Assembly: GCA_945869935.1 (NCBI GenBank)
Contig: CAMBSA010000150.1
Coordinates: 1-5,659, forward strand
Origin: Bordetella parapertussis
GTDB taxonomy: Bacteria > Pseudomonadota > Gammaproteobacteria > Burkholderiales > SG8-39
Length of the DNA: 5,659 bases
Reading direction: 5' to 3'
In this document: in pieces, positions 1 through 5,659 of the stretch
Layout: each line of letters begins with the position of its first letter
How positions within the stretch are numbered: the first letter of the stretch is position 1
The notes under the pieces: model-generated
Databases searched by the model: none
What the model saw: only the letters and a program-made list of their open reading frames with translations
What the model was told of the DNA's origin: nothing
Position numbers and translations under genes: made by a program

Positions 1-2039
1 CGATCTGCGACCAGGGCGGCGAATGCCAACTGCAGGACATCGCGGTCGGTTACGGCGGGTCGAGCTCGCGGTATGCCGAAGCCAAGCGTGTGGTGGGCAG
101 CAAGGACATCGGCCCGCTGGTGGCAGCCGAAGAAATGAGTCGCTGCATCCAGTGCACGCGATGCGTCCGCTTCGGTCAGGAAATTGCCGGGGTCATGGAA
201 CTCGGAATGATCGGCCGCGGAGAACACTCGGAGATTGTTTCCTTCGTCGGCAAGGCGGTGGACTCCGAGCTGTCCGGCAACATGATCGACATCTGCCCGG
301 TCGGTGCCCTGACTTCGCGCCCGTTCCGCTATGGCGCGCGTACCTGGGAATTGCAGCGCAGGCGCTCGGTGTCGCCGCACGACGGTCTCGGTGCCAATCT
401 GATTGTGCAGACCAAGGGTGGCCGGGTATTGCGGGTAGTTCCGTTCGAGAACGAAGAGATCAACGAATGCTGGCTCGCCGACCGCGACCGTTTTTCGTAC
501 GAAGGTTTGAATTCCCCGGATCGCCTTGCAAAGCCGATGATTCGTCAGGGCGGGGACCTTCGCGAAGTCGACTGGCAGACGGCACTGGAACATGTCGCAC
601 GTCGTCTGGATGAAATCAAGAAAACGCACAGCGCAGATTCGATAGGTGCGCTCGTCAGCCCGCACTCGACACTCGAGGAAATGTCGCTTCTCGCGCGGTT
701 GGTCCGCGGATTGGGCGGCGACAATGTGGATTTCCGCCTGAGACAATCGGATTTTTCTGCCGATGGCAAGCGCGCCGGGGCGCCCTGGCTCGGACTGAAG
801 ATTTCGGAAATTGCGGAACTTGACCGTTCACTTCTGGTTGGAACGTTTCTGCGCAAGGATCATCCGCTGCTCGCGAGCCGATTCCGCGCTGCAGCCAAGC
901 GCCGCCAGCAGGTCAATCTGCTGACTCTCACAGACGACGAGCTTCTTGTTTCGATCGCGAACAAAGCCGTCGTGCGCCCCGCCGAAATGCCCGCAGCACT
1001 TGCTGCGATTGTTCGCGCCACTGCGGAGGCAAAAGGCGTCGCGGTGCCTGCCGGCCTAGAGACGGTCGCGGTGACGGATGCGGCGCGAGCTATCGCTGCC
1101 AGCCTCGCCTCGGGAAGCAAGGTCGGAATTTTCCTTGGCAATGCTGCCGAACAGCATCCGCAGGCGGCAACGCTTCAGGCACTTGCGCAGGAGCTCGCGC
1201 GAATCCTCGGTGGCACAGCCGGCGTACTAGGCGCCGCGGCGAACTCCGTCGGCGGGTACATCGCGGGCTGCGTGCCGGCATCGGGCGGTCTCAACGCAAG
1301 AGCAATGCTCGAGACGCCGCGCAAGGCGTACCTGTTGCTGAATTGCGAACCCGAACTCGATTGCGAAGATCCGTCCGTTGCGATGAATGCGCTTGGTGCT
1401 GCGGAATTTGTCGTCGCTTTCAGCCCGTGGAGTCACCGCGCTGCGGAGTATGCGGACGTGATTCTCCCGATCTCGCCGCATACCGAAACCTCGGGCAGTT
1501 TCGTCAACGCCGAAGGCCGGATGCAGAGTTTCAACGGTGTTGTACCTCCGTTTGGCGACAGCCGGCCCGGCTGGAAAGTGCTTCGCGTCATCGGCAACCT
1601 GCTAAGTCTCCCGGGATTTGACCAGGAAACGAGTGAAGCCGTCCGGGATCAGGCCTGCGAGGCGGACGCGGTGGACTCCCGGCTTGGCAACGGTCTTCAA
1701 TCGGTTTCCATTGTGCCGCGGCCGGTATCCGTGCCGGCGCTCGAGCGCGTTACCGATGTCCCGGTTTACTTCTCCGACTCGCTTGTTCGCCGTGCGGCGT
1801 CCCTGCAGCGCACCGCCGATGCGGCGGTGCCGTGCATGCGGATCAATCCCGCGCTTGCGGCACGGCTGGGGTTTGCTGCAGGCACGCGGGCTCGTGTGCG
1901 TCAGGGCGGGGCAGAAGCGGTGCTCGAGGTATCGCTTGACGCGGGTGTGCCGGAAGGCTGCGTGCGCATCGCCGCGGCACATCCGTCCACCGCTACCCTT
2001 GGCCCGATGTTCGGTGAATTGTCCGTGGAGCGCGCATGA
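1..2039 (+). CDS. nuoG: NADH-quinone oxidoreductase subunit G (complex I 75 kDa-type subunit), 5' truncated by the window edge
   Basis: Peripheral-arm iron-sulfur subunit that relays electrons from NuoE/F towards NuoI. The reading frame is open from base 3 and gives 678 residues before TGA at 2037-2039; roughly 100-120 N-terminal residues (the N1b cluster site and the start of N5) are missing upstream. The visible text opens with ICDQGGEC, whose two cysteines (codons at 6-8 and 24-26) are the last two ligands of the His/Cys-coordinated N5 cluster. The N4 [4Fe-4S] ligands follow as CxxCxxC (codons at 144, 153 and 162) plus the Cys of DICPVGAL (codon at 294). The CxxCxxxC N7 site seen in E. coli is replaced by a stretch around [11 protein letters not shown] (about 367-399) with no cysteine. 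The rest is the degenerate molybdopterin-oxidoreductase-like domain, including [13 protein letters not shown] near 1482-1520, and a C-terminal beta-rich tail. No molybdenum cofactor is expected in this family. The gene ends overlapping nuoH by four bases. Identity is very secure. Confidence 0.97.
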   Translation, partial: ICDQGGECQLQDIAVGYGGSSSRYAEAKRVVGSKDIGPLVAAEEMSRCIQCTRCVRFGQEIAGVMELGMIGRGEHSEIVSFVGKAVDSELSGNMIDICPVGALTSRPFRYGARTWELQRRRSVSPHDGLGANLIVQTKGGRVLRVVPFENEEINECWLADRDRFSYEGLNSPDRLAKPMIRQGGDLREVDWQTALEHVARRLDEIKKTHSADSIGALVSPHSTLEEMSLLARLVRGLGGDNVDFRLRQSDFSADGKRAGAPWLGLKISEIAELDRSLLVGTFLRKDHPLLASRFRAAAKRRQQVNLLTLTDDELLVSIANKAVVRPAEMPAALAAIVRATAEAKGVAVPAGLETVAVTDAARAIAASLASGSKVGIFLGNAAEQHPQAATLQALAQELARILGGTAGVLGAAANSVGGYIAGCVPASGGLNARAMLETPRKAYLLLNCEPELDCEDPSVAMNALGAAEFVVAFSPWSHRAAEYADVILPISPHTETSGSFVNAEGRMQSFNGVVPPFGDSRPGWKVLRVIGNLLSLPGFDQETSEAVRDQACEADAVDSRLGNGLQSVSIVPRPVSVPALERVTDVPVYFSDSLVRRAASLQRTADAAVPCMRINPALAARLGFAAGTRARVRQGGAEAVLEVSLDAGVPEGCVRIAAAHPSTATLGPMFGELSVERA
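1810..1830 (+). repeat. Perfect 9-bp inverted repeat (hairpin) inside nuoG
   Basis: GCACCGCCG (1810-1818) and CGGCGGTGC (1822-1830) are exact reverse complements separated by the three bases ATG. The stem is nearly all G/C and would be stable in mRNA. It lies near the join between the molybdopterin-oxidoreductase-like domain and the C-terminal tail of NuoG. No T-run follows, so it is not an intrinsic terminator. It may simply be chance in GC-rich coding sequence. Confidence 0.4.
2027..2038 (+). promoter_or_regulatory. Ribosome-binding site and ATGA coupling junction for nuoH
   Basis: GGAG at 2027-2030, inside the last codons of nuoG, is five bases from the nuoH ATG (2036-2038). The ATG shares bases with the nuoG TGA (2037-2039), which suggests terminating ribosomes re-initiate here. 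The reading is from sequence alone. Confidence 0.75.
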
Positions 2040-3130
2040 CCGAAGCGCTTCTCGGGCTTACCAGCGAACTCTTCGGTTCCGACTGGGGGCCGCAGATATT
2101 CCTCACCCTCAAGACGCTGGTTCTCATCGTCTGCATCGTGGTTCCGCTGATGCTCTCGATCGCGTATCTCACGCTCTGGGAACGCAAGATGATCGGCTGG
2201 ATCCAGATCCGCATCGGCCCGAACCGTGTTGGTCCGTACGGACTGTTGCAGCCCATCGCTGACGGCCTCAAGTTGTTCCTCAAGGAAATCATCGTTCCTT
2301 CGAGTTCGAGCAAAGGGCTGTTCATCCTCGCGCCTATCATGGCAATCATGCCGGCACTTGCCGCCTGGGCGGTGGTGCCGTTCGCGCCGGAGGTGGTGCT
2401 GGCTGACATCAACGCCGGGCTGCTTTACCTGATGGCGATGACCTCGCTCGGTGTGTATGGCGTGATCATTGCCGGCTGGGCGTCTAATTCCAAATACGCA
2501 TTCATCGGCGCCATGCGCGCCGCGGCGCAGATCGTCGCCTATGAGATCGCAATGGGCTTCGCGCTTGTCGTGGTCCTGATGGTGTCGGGAAGCCTGAATC
2601 TTTCGGATATCGTCATGGGGCAGGGGCGGGGCCGTTTTGCCGACATGGGACTGAACTTCCTGTCGTGGAACTGGCTGCCCCTGCTGCCCGTTCTAGTCGT
2701 GTATTTCGTCTCGGGGGTGGCCGAGACGAATCGCGCACCCTTCGACGTGGTCGAGGGCGAGTCCGAGATTGTGGCCGGGCACATGGTCGAATACTCCGGC
2801 ATGACATTCGCCCTGTTCTTCCTCGCGGAATACGCGAACATGTGGTTGATCGCGACGCTGACGGTAGTGATGTTTTTCGGCGGGTGGAGCGCACCGATCG
2901 ACAGTGTCGTCTTTCACTGGATACCGCCTTTCGGCTGGTTCATCATCAAGGCGTTCTGCGTGGTCTCGCTGTTCCTCTGGTTCCGAGCCACGTTTCCCCG
3001 CTATCGCTATGACCAGATCATGCGCCTGGGCTGGAAGGTGTTCATCCCTGTGACCCTTGTGTGGCTGGTTCTGATCGGCGTGTGGATGCAGACGCCCTGG
3101 AACGTGTGGAATCAAGGAGTCATTCCGTGA
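2036..3130 (+). CDS. nuoH: NADH-quinone oxidoreductase subunit H (ND1 homologue)
   Basis: Integral membrane subunit of about eight helices at the junction of the peripheral and membrane arms; in this family it forms much of the quinone-binding chamber and the first part of the proton path. The protein is 364 residues, a little longer than E. coli NuoH. Two ND1 signatures are visible: WERK (residues 48-51) followed by [11 protein letters not shown] (59-69), and AETNRAPFD (229-237) followed by the acidic EGESE loop (240-244) and VEYSG. The ATG start lies in an ATGA overlap with the nuoG stop and has a GGAG ribosome-binding site five bases upstream, so translation is probably coupled to nuoG. 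The C-terminus ([12 protein letters not shown]) overlaps the nuoI start by four bases. Nothing is missing or truncated. Confidence 0.98.
   Translation: MTEALLGLTSELFGSDWGPQIFLTLKTLVLIVCIVVPLMLSIAYLTLWERKMIGWIQIRIGPNRVGPYGLLQPIADGLKLFLKEIIVPSSSSKGLFILAPIMAIMPALAAWAVVPFAPEVVLADINAGLLYLMAMTSLGVYGVIIAGWASNSKYAFIGAMRAAAQIVAYEIAMGFALVVVLMVSGSLNLSDIVMGQGRGRFADMGLNFLSWNWLPLLPVLVVYFVSGVAETNRAPFDVVEGESEIVAGHMVEYSGMTFALFFLAEYANMWLIATLTVVMFFGGWSAPIDSVVFHWIPPFGWFIIKAFCVVSLFLWFRATFPRYRYDQIMRLGWKVFIPVTLVWLVLIGVWMQTPWNVWNQGVIP
3114..3129 (+). promoter_or_regulatory. Strong ribosome-binding site that fixes the nuoI GTG start
   Basis: AAGGAG at 3114-3119 is the best Shine-Dalgarno match in the window and has an ideal seven-base spacer to GTG at 3127. 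It decides the nuoI start in favour of 3127 over the upstream in-frame GTG at 3061. The start shares bases with the nuoH stop (GTGA). Confidence 0.85.
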
Positions 3131-3618
3131 TCGAGCGCGTAAAGGATTTTTTCAGAAGTTTCCTCCTGCTGGAACTGCTCAAGGGGATGGCGCTGACCGG
3201 ACGCTATATGTTCGCGCGCAAGATCACCGTCCAGTACCCGGAAGAGAAAACCCCGATGAGCCCGAGGTTCCGGGGGCTTCATGCGCTTCGCCGGTATCCA
3301 AACGGCGAGGAGCGTTGCATTGGCTGCAAGCTCTGCGAGGCGGTTTGTCCGGCGCTTGCGATCACGATCGAAACCGAACAACGCGACGACGGAACGCGCC
3401 GCACGACGCGTTATGACATCGACCTCACCAAATGCATCTTCTGCGGCTTCTGCGAGGAGTCCTGCCCGGTGGACTCGATCGTCGAGACGCACATATTCGA
3501 GTACCACGGCGAGAAACGCGGCGACCTGTACTACACCAAGGAAATGCTGCTTGCCGTCGGCGACAGGTACGAAGACGAGATCGCCGAGCGCAGGGCCGCG
3601 GACGCGGCATACCGGTGA
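3127..3618 (+). CDS. nuoI: NADH-quinone oxidoreductase subunit I (two-[4Fe-4S] ferredoxin-like, TYKY homologue)
   Basis: Peripheral-arm subunit that holds clusters N6a and N6b and hands electrons towards the terminal cluster N2 next to the quinone site. It is read as 163 residues from GTG at 3127. The two cluster motifs are complete: [12 protein letters not shown] (Cys 64, 67, 70 and 74) and [12 protein letters not shown] (Cys 103, 106, 109 and 113). As usual for the family, the fourth Cys of each motif serves the cluster of the other. An N-terminal amphipathic/hydrophobic stretch (about residues 8-28) would contact the membrane arm. The start is chosen because AAGGAG sits seven bases upstream, the GTGA overlap with the nuoH stop is typical, and the length matches the family. 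An in-frame GTG at 3061 would add 22 residues unlike NuoI that are encoded inside nuoH. nuoJ follows after nine bases. Confidence 0.97.
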   Translation: MIERVKDFFRSFLLLELLKGMALTGRYMFARKITVQYPEEKTPMSPRFRGLHALRRYPNGEERCIGCKLCEAVCPALAITIETEQRDDGTRRTTRYDIDLTKCIFCGFCEESCPVDSIVETHIFEYHGEKRGDLYYTKEMLLAVGDRYEDEIAERRAADAAYR

Positions 3619-3630
3619 GGCACTGACGTG
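3617..3630 (+). promoter_or_regulatory. Ribosome-binding site for nuoJ
   Basis: GAGG at 3617-3620 overlaps the end of the nuoI stop codon and is seven bases from the nuoJ GTG (3628-3630). The match is short but well spaced, and supports the GTG start. Confidence 0.65.
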
Positions 3631-4236
3631 AACTTCGAGGTCGTCGTTTTCTACTTTTTCGCAGCCGTAATGATCTTTGCGGCACTGCGCGTCATTACGG
3701 CGCGCAATCCGGTTCATGCGGCCTTGTTCCTCGTCCTCGCATTTTTCACCGCGTCTGCGATCTGGATGCTGCTGCGGGCGGAGTTCCTCGCGATCACGCT
3801 GGTGCTTGTCTACGTCGGGGCGGTAATGGTGCTGTTCCTGTTCGTTGTGATGATGCTTGACATCAATCTCGACCGGATCCGCCAGGGTTTCTGGAGCTAC
3901 CTGCCACTCGGGGCGACTGTCGGACTGCTGATGGTGGTCGAAATGGCGCTGGTCCTGGGCGGCCGGTATTTTGGCCTGGCCGCGCTGCCGGTACCCAAGG
4001 ATCCGGGCGCGGGCTACAGCAACACCAAGGCGCTGGGTCGAGTTCTCTACACCGATTACGTCTACCCCTTCGAACTCGCCTCGGTGGTGCTGCTGGTGGC
4101 GATCATCGCGGCGATTGCGCTCACCATGCGCAAGCGCAAGGACAGCAAGTTCCAGGATCCTTCCCAGCAGGTGAGGGTCAAGCGGGCGGACCGGGTACGG
4201 CTGGTGTCCGTTCCCTCGGAACCCAAAGACCAATAG
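3628..4236 (+). CDS. nuoJ: NADH-quinone oxidoreductase subunit J (ND6 homologue)
   Basis: Membrane-arm subunit packed between NuoH, NuoA and NuoK; its third helix is thought to change conformation as quinone reduction is coupled to proton movement. The protein has 202 residues and about five predicted hydrophobic helices within the first 170. Family marks are NPVHAAL (residues 27-33) and the stretch from EFLAIT through [18 protein letters not shown] (52-78), which contains the conserved Tyr62-Gly64 region of helix 3. The tail after about residue 170 is hydrophilic and basic (MRKRKDSKF onward), as is common and variable in this family. GTG at 3628 is the first possible start, because the frame is closed just upstream by the nuoI stop at 3616-3618, and GAGG lies seven bases before it. 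The TAG stop is followed 13 bases later by nuoK. Confidence 0.96.
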   Translation: MNFEVVVFYFFAAVMIFAALRVITARNPVHAALFLVLAFFTASAIWMLLRAEFLAITLVLVYVGAVMVLFLFVVMMLDINLDRIRQGFWSYLPLGATVGLLMVVEMALVLGGRYFGLAALPVPKDPGAGYSNTKALGRVLYTDYVYPFELASVVLLVAIIAAIALTMRKRKDSKFQDPSQQVRVKRADRVRLVSVPSEPKDQ

Positions 4237-4249
4237 GCCGAAAAACCTG

Positions 4250-4555
4250 ATGCTCTCCCTTTCCCACTTCCTGATCCTCGGCGCGATCCTCTTCGCGCTC
4301 AGCATCATCGGGATATTCCTGAACCGCAAGAACGTCATCATCCTGCTGATGGCAATCGAGCTGATGCTGCTCGCGGTGAACCTCAATTTCATTGCCTTCT
4401 CGCATTATCTCGGTGACATCGCGGGTCAGGTCTTCGTGTTCTTCATCCTGACCGTCGCGGCCGCCGAGTCCGCGATCGGCCTTGCGATTCTTGTCGTGCT
4501 GTTCCGCAACCTGTCGACGATCAATGTCGATGACCTCGACAGCCTGAAGGGATAG
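4250..4555 (+). CDS. nuoK: NADH-quinone oxidoreductase subunit K (ND4L homologue)
   Basis: Small three-helix membrane-arm subunit, related to MrpC of Na+/H+ antiporters, which forms one of the proton channels together with NuoJ and NuoH. Its 101 residues equal the usual family length. The two membrane glutamates needed for proton transfer are present: Glu37 in [11 protein letters not shown] and Glu73 in [12 protein letters not shown], corresponding to E. coli Glu36 and Glu72. The loop NRKN (25-28) after helix 1 is also typical. The ATG start gives a standard N-terminus ([15 protein letters not shown]), but no good ribosome-binding site precedes it; the only purine run is AGG at 4235-4237, twelve bases away. 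Translation may depend on ribosomes finishing nuoJ 13 bases upstream. nuoL begins one base after the stop. Confidence 0.97.
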   Translation: MLSLSHFLILGAILFALSIIGIFLNRKNVIILLMAIELMLLAVNLNFIAFSHYLGDIAGQVFVFFILTVAAAESAIGLAILVVLFRNLSTINVDDLDSLKG

Positions 4556-4559
4556 CGTG
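4547..4559 (+). promoter_or_regulatory. Ribosome-binding site for nuoL
   Basis: AAGGGA at 4547-4552, within the last codons of nuoK, lies four bases before the nuoL GTG (4557-4559). The spacing is on the short side, but the site supports the GTG as the true start, and no other start exists after the in-frame stop at 4545-4547. Confidence 0.65.
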
Positions 4560-5659
4560 AAGAGTCTCTATCTACTCATCCCGCTCGCACCTCTGGCAGG
4601 TGCGATTCTCGCGGGCCTGTTCGGCCGGGTGATCGGGCGTGCCGGAGCGCATTGGGCGACGATCATTGCGGTGGCTGTCTCGCTCGTGGGGTCCTGCGTC
4701 GTGTTCTCGGATGTTCTCGACGGCAACACCTTCAACGGCCCGGTCTACACCTGGCTCACCAGCGGCGGGACCACGTTCCAGGTCGGTTTCATGATCGACC
4801 GCCTGTCGGCGCTGATGATGATCGTGGTGACCTTCGTGTCTCTGATGGTACACATCTACACCATCGGCTACATGGCCGAGGACCCCGGCTATCAGCGGTT
4901 CTTTGCCTACATCTCGTTGTTTACCTTCGCGATGCTGATGCTGGTGATGGCGAACAACTTCCTGCAACTCTTCTTCGGATGGGAGGCGGTGGGGGTGGTT
5001 TCCTATCTCCTGATCGGGTTCTGGTACACCCGACCCACCGCGGTGTACGCCAATCTCAAGGCGTTCCTGGTCAACCGTGTGGGGGATTTCGGCTTCCTGC
5101 TCGGTATCGGTCTGGTCCTCGCGCATACCGGCACGCTCGATTACGTCGAAGTATTCGGCCAGGCGAAGGCCCTGTCGTCCGCGACCATAGAACTCATCCC
5201 GGGCTCGTCCTGGGTGCTGATCACGGTGATCTGCATCTGCCTGTTTGTCGGCGCAATGGGGAAATCGGCGCAGTTCCCGCTGCATGTCTGGCTGCCGGAC
5301 TCGATGGAAGGACCGACGCCGATCTCCGCGCTGATCCACGCGGCGACCATGGTGACCGCAGGCATTTTCATGGTGACCCGCATGTCGCCCCTGTACGAGT
5401 TGTCACCGGCCGCGCTGTCGGTGATCCTCGTGATCGGCGCGATCACCGCGTTCTTCATGGGGCTGATCGCGATCGTGCAATACGACATCAAGCGAGTGGT
5501 TGCTTATTCGACGCTGTCGCAGCTTGGCTACATGACGATGGCGCTCGGCGCCTCGGCGTATTCGGCCGCGATGTTCCACCTGATGACGCATGCCTTCTTC
5601 AAGGCCGCCCTGTTTCTTGGTGCGGGTTCGGTGATCGTGGCCATGCATCACCAGCAGGA
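4557..5659 (+). CDS. nuoL: NADH-quinone oxidoreductase subunit L (ND5 homologue, antiporter-like proton pump), 3' truncated by the window edge
   Basis: Distal proton-pumping subunit of the membrane arm, related to MrpA-type antiporters. 367 codons are present with no stop before the window ends; the family is usually about 610-680 residues, so a little over half is visible and the long lateral helix lies outside. Residues central to pumping are in place: Glu143 in FFGWEAVGVVSYLL and Lys236 in MGKSAQFPLHVWLPD (equivalents of E. coli Glu144 and Lys229), the PTPISALIHAATMVTAG helix with His261, and Lys349 in THAFFKAALFLG. The GTG start at 4557 is firmly bounded by an in-frame TGA at 4545-4547, with AAGGGA four bases upstream of the GTG and a normal N-terminus (VKSLYLLIPLAPLAGA, V read as Met). 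The gene is one base from nuoK and certainly part of the same transcript. Confidence 0.96.
   Translation, partial: MKSLYLLIPLAPLAGAILAGLFGRVIGRAGAHWATIIAVAVSLVGSCVVFSDVLDGNTFNGPVYTWLTSGGTTFQVGFMIDRLSALMMIVVTFVSLMVHIYTIGYMAEDPGYQRFFAYISLFTFAMLMLVMANNFLQLFFGWEAVGVVSYLLIGFWYTRPTAVYANLKAFLVNRVGDFGFLLGIGLVLAHTGTLDYVEVFGQAKALSSATIELIPGSSWVLITVICICLFVGAMGKSAQFPLHVWLPDSMEGPTPISALIHAATMVTAGIFMVTRMSPLYELSPAALSVILVIGAITAFFMGLIAIVQYDIKRVVAYSTLSQLGYMTMALGASAYSAAMFHLMTHAFFKAALFLGAGSVIVAMHHQQ

Noticed and set aside
23..613. A + strand open frame of 196 codons in another frame over the 5' part of nuoG.
   Set aside because: The nuoG frame here contains the N5 and N4 cluster motifs. The alternative product is Arg/Gly/Pro-rich with no domain, as expected for an out-of-frame reading of GC-rich coding DNA.
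1810..1830. The nuoG hairpin as an intrinsic transcription terminator.
   Set aside because: No T-run follows the stem, and it lies inside a coding region with essential operon genes downstream.
3061..3126. In-frame GTG at 3061 as an upstream start for nuoI.
   Set aside because: The added 22 residues do not resemble a NuoI N-terminus, the site lies deep in nuoH, and the GTG at 3127 has a strong, well-spaced AAGGAG and gives the normal family length.
3112..4392. A long open frame on the - strand (about 426 codons) opposite nuoI, nuoJ and nuoK.
   Set aside because: It lies antisense to well-recognised genes, its product is a low-complexity mix rich in Arg, His, Gln and Glu with no recognisable domain, and it spans several gene junctions. 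It is the complement of GC-rich, codon-biased coding sequence, not a gene.
4572..5339. A 255-codon open frame on the - strand opposite nuoL.
   Set aside because: It is antisense to the conserved NuoL core, its product is rich in His, Arg, Asp and Glu with no family resemblance, and it has no credible operon context.
1..5659. A hidden novel system, mobile element, CRISPR array, RNA gene or cargo gene within the operon.
   Set aside because: Six contiguous complex I genes cover all but 23 bases of the window, in the canonical order, with no insertions, direct repeats, truncated reading frames or composition break visible by eye.

Overview
The window is an internal slice of a bacterial respiratory complex I operon (proton-translocating NADH:quinone oxidoreductase, NDH-1). 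It carries, all on the + strand and in the canonical order, the 3' part of nuoG, complete nuoH, nuoI, nuoJ and nuoK, and the 5' part of nuoL. Both edges cut through genes, so the upstream genes (nuoA-F in the usual order) and the downstream ones (rest of nuoL, then nuoM and nuoN) lie outside and cannot be described here.

The source looks like a proteobacterium with a fairly GC-rich genome, most likely a betaproteobacterium. The grounds are: NuoG lacks the extra N7 iron-sulfur cluster site found in E. coli and Thermus; NuoI is about 163 residues, NuoJ about 202 and NuoK 101; and the wording of NuoG, NuoH and NuoK matches what I recall of betaproteobacterial homologues. This is recollection of family features, not a database comparison, and the genus cannot be given.

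Layout: nuoG (1-2039, 5' truncated) overlaps nuoH (2036-3130) by four bases (ATGA). nuoH overlaps nuoI (3127-3618, GTG start) by four bases (GTGA). nuoJ (3628-4236, GTG start) follows after 9 bases, nuoK (4250-4555) after 13 bases, and nuoL (4557 onward, GTG start) after one base. There is no gap large enough for a promoter, terminator, RNA gene or extra ORF. The whole stretch is almost certainly co-transcribed, with translational coupling at several junctions.

How the genes work together: NuoG and NuoI carry part of the iron-sulfur chain in the peripheral arm and pass electrons from NADH towards quinone. NuoH forms the membrane side of the quinone chamber and links the arm to the proton pumps. 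NuoJ, NuoK and NuoL form part of the membrane arm that couples quinone reduction to proton translocation. All key cofactor ligands and membrane charged residues that I could check in the complete genes are present, so the complex looks functional.

I looked for additional systems, insertions, repeats, RNA elements and antisense genes and found none that I can support. This is an ordinary housekeeping region. The observations below are minor (N7 loss, start-codon usage, one intragenic hairpin).
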